A stretch of 6,281 bases of DNA from positions 1 through 6,281 of the forward strand of contig JASIJN010000380.1 in the NCBI GenBank assembly GCA_030050125.1, in the 5' to 3' direction. Position 1 is the first letter of the stretch; each line of letters opens with the position of its first letter. Shown in pieces: positions 1-6,281 of the stretch. The DNA comes from Streptosporangiaceae bacterium (lineage in GTDB: Bacteria; Actinomycetota; Actinomycetes; Streptosporangiales; Streptosporangiaceae). Made by a program: the position numbers and the translations under genes. The notes beneath the pieces are model-generated. The model searched no databases. It saw nothing but the letters and a program-made list of their open reading frames with translations, and was not told where the DNA came from.

Positions 1-839
1 GAGAACCGCCTGCGCCGGAAGAACTCCAGGTTGAGCATGGGGTGGGCGCTGACCCGTTCCCAGGCGGCGAACACGGCCAGCACCGCCAGCCCGCCGAGGC
101 CGGTCGCGATCACCAGGGCCGACGACCATCCGCGCACCGGGGCCTCGATCAGCGACCAGAGCACCAGCCCGAGCCCGGCCACGGACAGCAGCGCGCCGGG
201 CAGGTCGGGTGCGGCCGCCGCCGGGTTGCTGGAGTCGGGCACCAGCGGGATCGCGGCCGCCACCCCGATGGCCGCGATCGGCAGGTTGATCAGGAACACC
301 GACCCCCACCAGAAGTGCGCCAGCAGCAGGCCGCCGATGATCGGGCCGAGCGCGATGCCAACCCCGCTGGTCCCGGCCCACAACCCGATGGCCCGCTGCC
401 GCCGCGCCCCGTCGGGAAACATGTCCGTGATGATCGCCAGCGTGGAGGGCATGATCAGCGCGCCGCCGATGCCCATGCTCGCCCGGGCGGCGATCAGGAC
501 TCCCACCGAGCCGGAGAACGCCGCCCAGGTGGAACCGGCGGCGAAGGCGGCCAGGCCGGCCAGGAACGTCCGCTTCCGGCCGACGCGGTCGGCCACGCTG
601 CCGGCCACCAGCAGCAGCCCGGCGAATACCATCACGTAGGCATCGACGATCCACTGCAGCTGGCTCGTGGTCGCGTGCAGATCACGGACCAGGGTCGGCA
701 GAACGACGTTCAGCACGGTGTTGTCAAGCGTCACGATCAGCAGCGACACGCACAGGACCGCCAGGGCCAGATCCGGCCTGACCGGTGCCCGGCGCCTGGC
801 GGGCGGGGCTGCTGGGAAGGCGTCGGTCTTGGTGCTCAC
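1..839 (-). CDS. DHA2-family (EmrB/QacA-type) MFS drug-efflux permease, N-terminal 279 residues, 3' end beyond window
   Basis: This is a cytoplasmic-membrane, proton-coupled exporter of the 14-helix drug:H+ antiporter family; the substrate cannot be told from sequence. Translating the reverse strand from the GTG at 839 gives a basic cytoplasmic tail (about 1-23), then hydrophobic helices at roughly 24-50, 62-82, 91-110, 113-135, 150-175, 178-198, 213-233 and 240-260. Family signatures are in the right order: LDNTVLNVVLP at 38-48 in helix 1 (motif D1), GSVADRVGRKR at 80-90 (motif A loop), RASMGIGGA at 119-127 (motif B, with Met for the usual Gln) and GVGIALGPIIGG at 159-170 (antiporter motif C). 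The family is usually about 480-530 residues, so a little over half is present and nothing shows it to be broken. A second in-frame GTG lies three codons upstream (848). I prefer 839 because a weak GAAG (850-853) sits about 10 bases before it and too close to 848. It is divergent from the nifJ operon and probably functionally separate. Confidence 0.92.
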   Translation of the reverse strand, partial: MSTKTDAFPAAPPARRRAPVRPDLALAVLCVSLLIVTLDNTVLNVVLPTLVRDLHATTSQLQWIVDAYVMVFAGLLLVAGSVADRVGRKRTFLAGLAAFAAGSTWAAFSGSVGVLIAARASMGIGGALIMPSTLAIITDMFPDGARRQRAIGLWAGTSGVGIALGPIIGGLLLAHFWWGSVFLINLPIAAIGVAAAIPLVPDSSNPAAAAPDLPGALLSVAGLGLVLWSLIEAPVRGWSSALVIATGLGGLAVLAVFAAWERVSAHPMLNLEFFRRRRF

Positions 840-947
840 GGGTTTCACGCTTCGCCGGCCGCCCGCGCCCGGGCAGGGCCGAACGACACCAGGCCGGCCG
901 GACCTTCGGCCCTGGCCCCGCGGCCGCCGCCGGGGGATGCTAAATCG
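840..947. other. Divergent intergenic region, presumed to hold promoters for the efflux gene and the nifJ operon
   Basis: These 108 bases separate the two divergent start codons and are almost entirely G and C. Both transcription units must start here or inside a neighbouring gene. I cannot identify a convincing -10/-35 pair on either strand. The only A/T-rich patch is TAAAT at 941-945, just before the plus-strand start; it does not fit TANNNT at a useful distance. Short GC palindromes occur (GCCCGGGC near 867-874, GGCCGGCC near 892-899), but such words are expected by chance at this composition. I found no FNR/CRP-like TTGAT-N4-ATCAA site that would suggest oxygen control. Confidence 0.5.
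932..937 (+). promoter_or_regulatory. Probable ribosome binding site of the GltD-like gene
   Basis: GGGGGA ends 10 bases before the ATG at 948. It is the only purine-rich stretch before the two candidate starts and supports 948 over the in-frame ATG at 960, which has no such site. The match to the anti-Shine-Dalgarno sequence is only moderate and the spacing is at the long end. Confidence 0.5.
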
Positions 948-2600
948 ATGCGACCCGATATGACGCCGCTGCCTGACCTGCGGCTGGCGCGCTCTCGCGG
1001 CGGGCCGGTGCGCGACCGGCGGCCGGTCTACGTGGACCTGCTGCCGCCCTGCAACGCCGGCTGCCCGGCCGGAGAGAACATCCAGGCCTGGCTGGCGCAC
1101 GCGCAGGCCGGCCGGCACGAGCAGGCGTGGCGGCAACTGGTCGCCGACAACCCGCTGCCCGCGATCCACGGGCGGGTCTGCTACCACCCGTGCGAGACCG
1201 CCTGCAACCGGGCCAGCCTGGACAGCTCGGTCTCGATCCACGCGGTCGAGCGGTTCCTGGGCGACCTGGCGCTGGAGCGCGGCTGGCAGTTCGACCGGCC
1301 GCCTCGAGGCGGCGGCCGGCGGGTGCTGGTCATCGGGGCCGGGCCGAGCGGGCTGTCGGCCGCCTATCACCTGGCCCGGCTCGGCCACCAGGTCGAGATC
1401 AGGGACGCGGGCGACCAGCCGGGCGGGATGATGCGCTACGGGATCCCGGCCTACCGGCTGCCGCGCGACATCCTGGACTGCGAGATCGCCAGGATCGAGG
1501 CGCTCGGCGTGACCATCACCTGCGACCACCGGGTCACCGACCTGGATGCCGAGCGCCGCGAGGGCGGCTTCGACGCCGTGTTCGTCGCGGTCGGCGCGCA
1601 CCTGTCCAAGCACATTGACATCCCGGCCAGGGACGCGGGGCGGATCCTGGACGCGGTGTCGTTCCTGCGCAGCGTGGCCTCCGGCGAGCGGCCGGTGATC
1701 GGGCGCCGGGTCGCGGTGTACGGCGGCGGCAACACCGCGATGGACGCGGCGCGGACCGCCCGCCGCCTCGGCGCGGACGACGCGCTCATCGTCTACCGGC
1801 GAACCCGGGCCCAGATGCCGGCCCACGAGGAGGAGGCGGCGGACGCCGAGCGCGAGGGAGTGCGGATCAACTGGCTGCGCACGATCACCGCGTTCGACGG
1901 CCCGGAGCTCACCGTCGAGGCCATGGAACTCGACTCCAGCGGGTTCCCGCATCCGACCGGGCGGCTGGAGACCCTGGCCGCCGACACCGTGATCCTGGCC
2001 CTGGGCCAGGACACCGACACCGGGTTCCTGCGGAAGGTCCCGGGGGTCGAGTTCGCCAAGGACGGCACGGTCGGCGTGTCGCCCGCGATGATGACCGGAT
2101 GCCCGGGCGTGTTCGCCGGGGGCGACATGGTCCCGGCCGAGCGCACCGTGACCGTGGGCGTCGGCCACGGCAAGAAGGCGGCAGGGAACATCGACGCCTG
2201 GCTGCGTGGCGGAGCCCAGTCCGGGCGCAGCGGCCAGGCCAAGCACGATGTCGTGGCGTTCAAAGATCTGAACCTCTGGTATTTCGGCGACGCGGCCCGC
2301 CGGGAGCAGCCGCAGGCCGCGCCGGAGCGGCGGATCGCCGACTTCGCCGAGGTCCAGGGCGGCCTTTCCGGTGAGCAGGCGGTCTACGAGGCGCAGCGGT
2401 GCCTGTCCTGCGGCAACTGCTTCGAGTGCGACGGCTGCCTGGGCGCGTGCCCCGAGGACGCGGTGATCAAGCTCGGGCCCGGGCACCGGTACCGGTTCGA
2501 CTACGACCGGTGCACGGGGTGCGCGGCGTGTTACGAGCAGTGCCCGGTGCACGCGATCGAGATGGTCGCCGACGGCTCGGCGACGGAAGCAGAGGGGTGA
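948..2600 (+). CDS. GltD-like FAD/NAD(P)H oxidoreductase with N-terminal Fe-S domain and C-terminal two-[4Fe-4S] ferredoxin domain (550 aa), NifJ partner
   Basis: This is a predicted cytosolic electron-transfer flavoprotein, probably moving electrons between NADP(H) and ferredoxin-level carriers. Domains in order: an N-terminal GltD/dihydropyrimidine-dehydrogenase-type iron-sulfur domain (about 25-110) with Cys 35, 39, 78, 82 and 86; an FAD Rossmann fold with GAGPSG at 130-135, Asp153 at the usual acidic ribose-binding position, and PGGMMRYGIPAYRLP at 158-172; an NAD(P)H site with GGGNTAMDAART at 259-270 and YRRTRAQMPA at 283-292, whose arginines suggest NADPH; a second FAD motif, GVFAGGDMV, at 387-395; and a bacterial ferredoxin domain with Cys 485, 488, 491, 494, 497, 501 and 522, 525, 528, 532. 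The C-terminal LNLWYF plus Cys-rich layout matches GltD-like proteins encoded beside nifJ, as I recall that family. There is no glutamate synthase large subunit nearby, so a GOGAT role is unlikely. The frame stays open far upstream of 948, but upstream residues resemble no domain and overlap the divergent gene. It stops one base before nifJ, so co-translation is likely. Confidence 0.93.
   Translation: MRPDMTPLPDLRLARSRGGPVRDRRPVYVDLLPPCNAGCPAGENIQAWLAHAQAGRHEQAWRQLVADNPLPAIHGRVCYHPCETACNRASLDSSVSIHAVERFLGDLALERGWQFDRPPRGGGRRVLVIGAGPSGLSAAYHLARLGHQVEIRDAGDQPGGMMRYGIPAYRLPRDILDCEIARIEALGVTITCDHRVTDLDAERREGGFDAVFVAVGAHLSKHIDIPARDAGRILDAVSFLRSVASGERPVIGRRVAVYGGGNTAMDAARTARRLGADDALIVYRRTRAQMPAHEEEAADAEREGVRINWLRTITAFDGPELTVEAMELDSSGFPHPTGRLETLAADTVILALGQDTDTGFLRKVPGVEFAKDGTVGVSPAMMTGCPGVFAGGDMVPAERTVTVGVGHGKKAAGNIDAWLRGGAQSGRSGQAKHDVVAFKDLNLWYFGDAARREQPQAAPERRIADFAEVQGGLSGEQAVYEAQRCLSCGNCFECDGCLGACPEDAVIKLGPGHRYRFDYDRCTGCAACYEQCPVHAIEMVADGSATEAEG
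2591..2597 (+). promoter_or_regulatory. Ribosome binding site of nifJ inside the end of the preceding gene
   Basis: AGAGGGG lies 4 bases before the ATG at 2602 and overlaps the last codons of the GltD-like gene. With the stop and start separated by a single base, this arrangement fits translational coupling and fixes the nifJ start. Confidence 0.75.
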
Positions 2601-2601
2601 G

Positions 2602-6230
<3,629 letters not shown>

Positions 6231-6231
<1 letters not shown>

Positions 6232-6281
6232 TGGACCTGTCAACCCGGTACCTGGGTCTTAACCTCCGCAACCCGCTGGTC
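6231..6281 (+). CDS. Dihydroorotate dehydrogenase-like flavoprotein, first 17 codons only
   Basis: Only the N-terminus is visible: MDLSTRYLGLNLRNPLV. This matches the opening strand of class 1 dihydroorotate dehydrogenase-like proteins (D-L-S-T-x-Y-L-G-L-x-L-x-N/S-P-L-V), a group distinct from true PyrD that, as I recall, is often encoded next to nifJ. The family is an FMN-binding TIM barrel; its real substrate is not established. The start overlaps the nifJ stop as TGATG and has a good AGGAGA site, so it belongs to the same operon. With 17 residues, the FMN and catalytic residues cannot be checked, and a true pyrimidine-biosynthesis PyrD cannot be fully excluded. Confidence 0.8.

Noticed and set aside
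861..916. GC-rich palindromes in the intergenic region as operator or terminator
   Set aside because: The stems are short (8 bases or fewer), have no T-run, and words such as GCCCGGGC and GGCCGGCC are common by chance at this composition.
42..947. Upstream extension of the GltD-like frame to the ATG at 42
   Set aside because: The extra 300 residues are low-complexity (Gln, Gly, Arg, His) and lie antisense to the well-supported efflux gene. Homology-like sequence begins only after 948.
948..2600. Calling the first operon gene gltD (glutamate synthase small subunit)
   Set aside because: It has a C-terminal ferredoxin domain absent from classical GltD, lacks the first N-terminal CxxC, and sits with nifJ and not with a glutamate synthase large subunit.

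Overview
The window is very GC-rich, with strong G/C preference at third codon positions, purine-rich Shine-Dalgarno sites and a GTG start on one gene. This points to a high-GC Gram-positive bacterium (Actinomycetota). The genus cannot be read from the sequence.

Layout. (1) On the minus strand from about 839 down to the left edge lies the N-terminal half of a DHA2-family (EmrB/QacA-type) major facilitator drug-efflux permease; its 3' end is outside the window. (2) A short divergent intergenic region (840-947) separates it from the plus-strand genes. (3) Three plus-strand genes follow, packed as an operon: a 550-residue GltD-like flavin/iron-sulfur NAD(P)H oxidoreductase with a C-terminal two-cluster ferredoxin domain (948-2600); a full-length fused pyruvate:ferredoxin/flavodoxin oxidoreductase, NifJ, of 1209 residues (2602-6231); and the first 17 codons of a dihydroorotate-dehydrogenase-like flavoprotein (6231 to the right edge). 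The junctions are tight: 1 base between stop and start at the first, and an overlapping TGATG at the second.

How the genes may work together. NifJ decarboxylates pyruvate with CoA to acetyl-CoA and CO2, passing low-potential electrons through three [4Fe-4S] clusters. The GltD-like protein carries an FAD site, an NAD(P)H site and iron-sulfur centres, so it is a good candidate for linking the pyruvate-derived (ferredoxin-level) electrons to the NADP(H) pool. No glutamate synthase large subunit is present, so it is probably not a GOGAT subunit. The role of the DHOD-like third gene is unknown; it is either another electron-transfer partner or a flavin enzyme drawing on the same pool. No stand-alone ferredoxin or flavodoxin gene is in the window.

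Most notable observations: the NifJ protein has Gly at 826 where the family normally has the first Cys ligand of the catalytic-site-proximal [4Fe-4S] cluster; and the GltD-like protein lacks the first CxxC of the usual N-terminal iron-sulfur domain but has an extra CxxC directly before its C-terminal ferredoxin motif. I see no RNA gene, CRISPR array, insertion sequence, prophage gene or convincing terminator.
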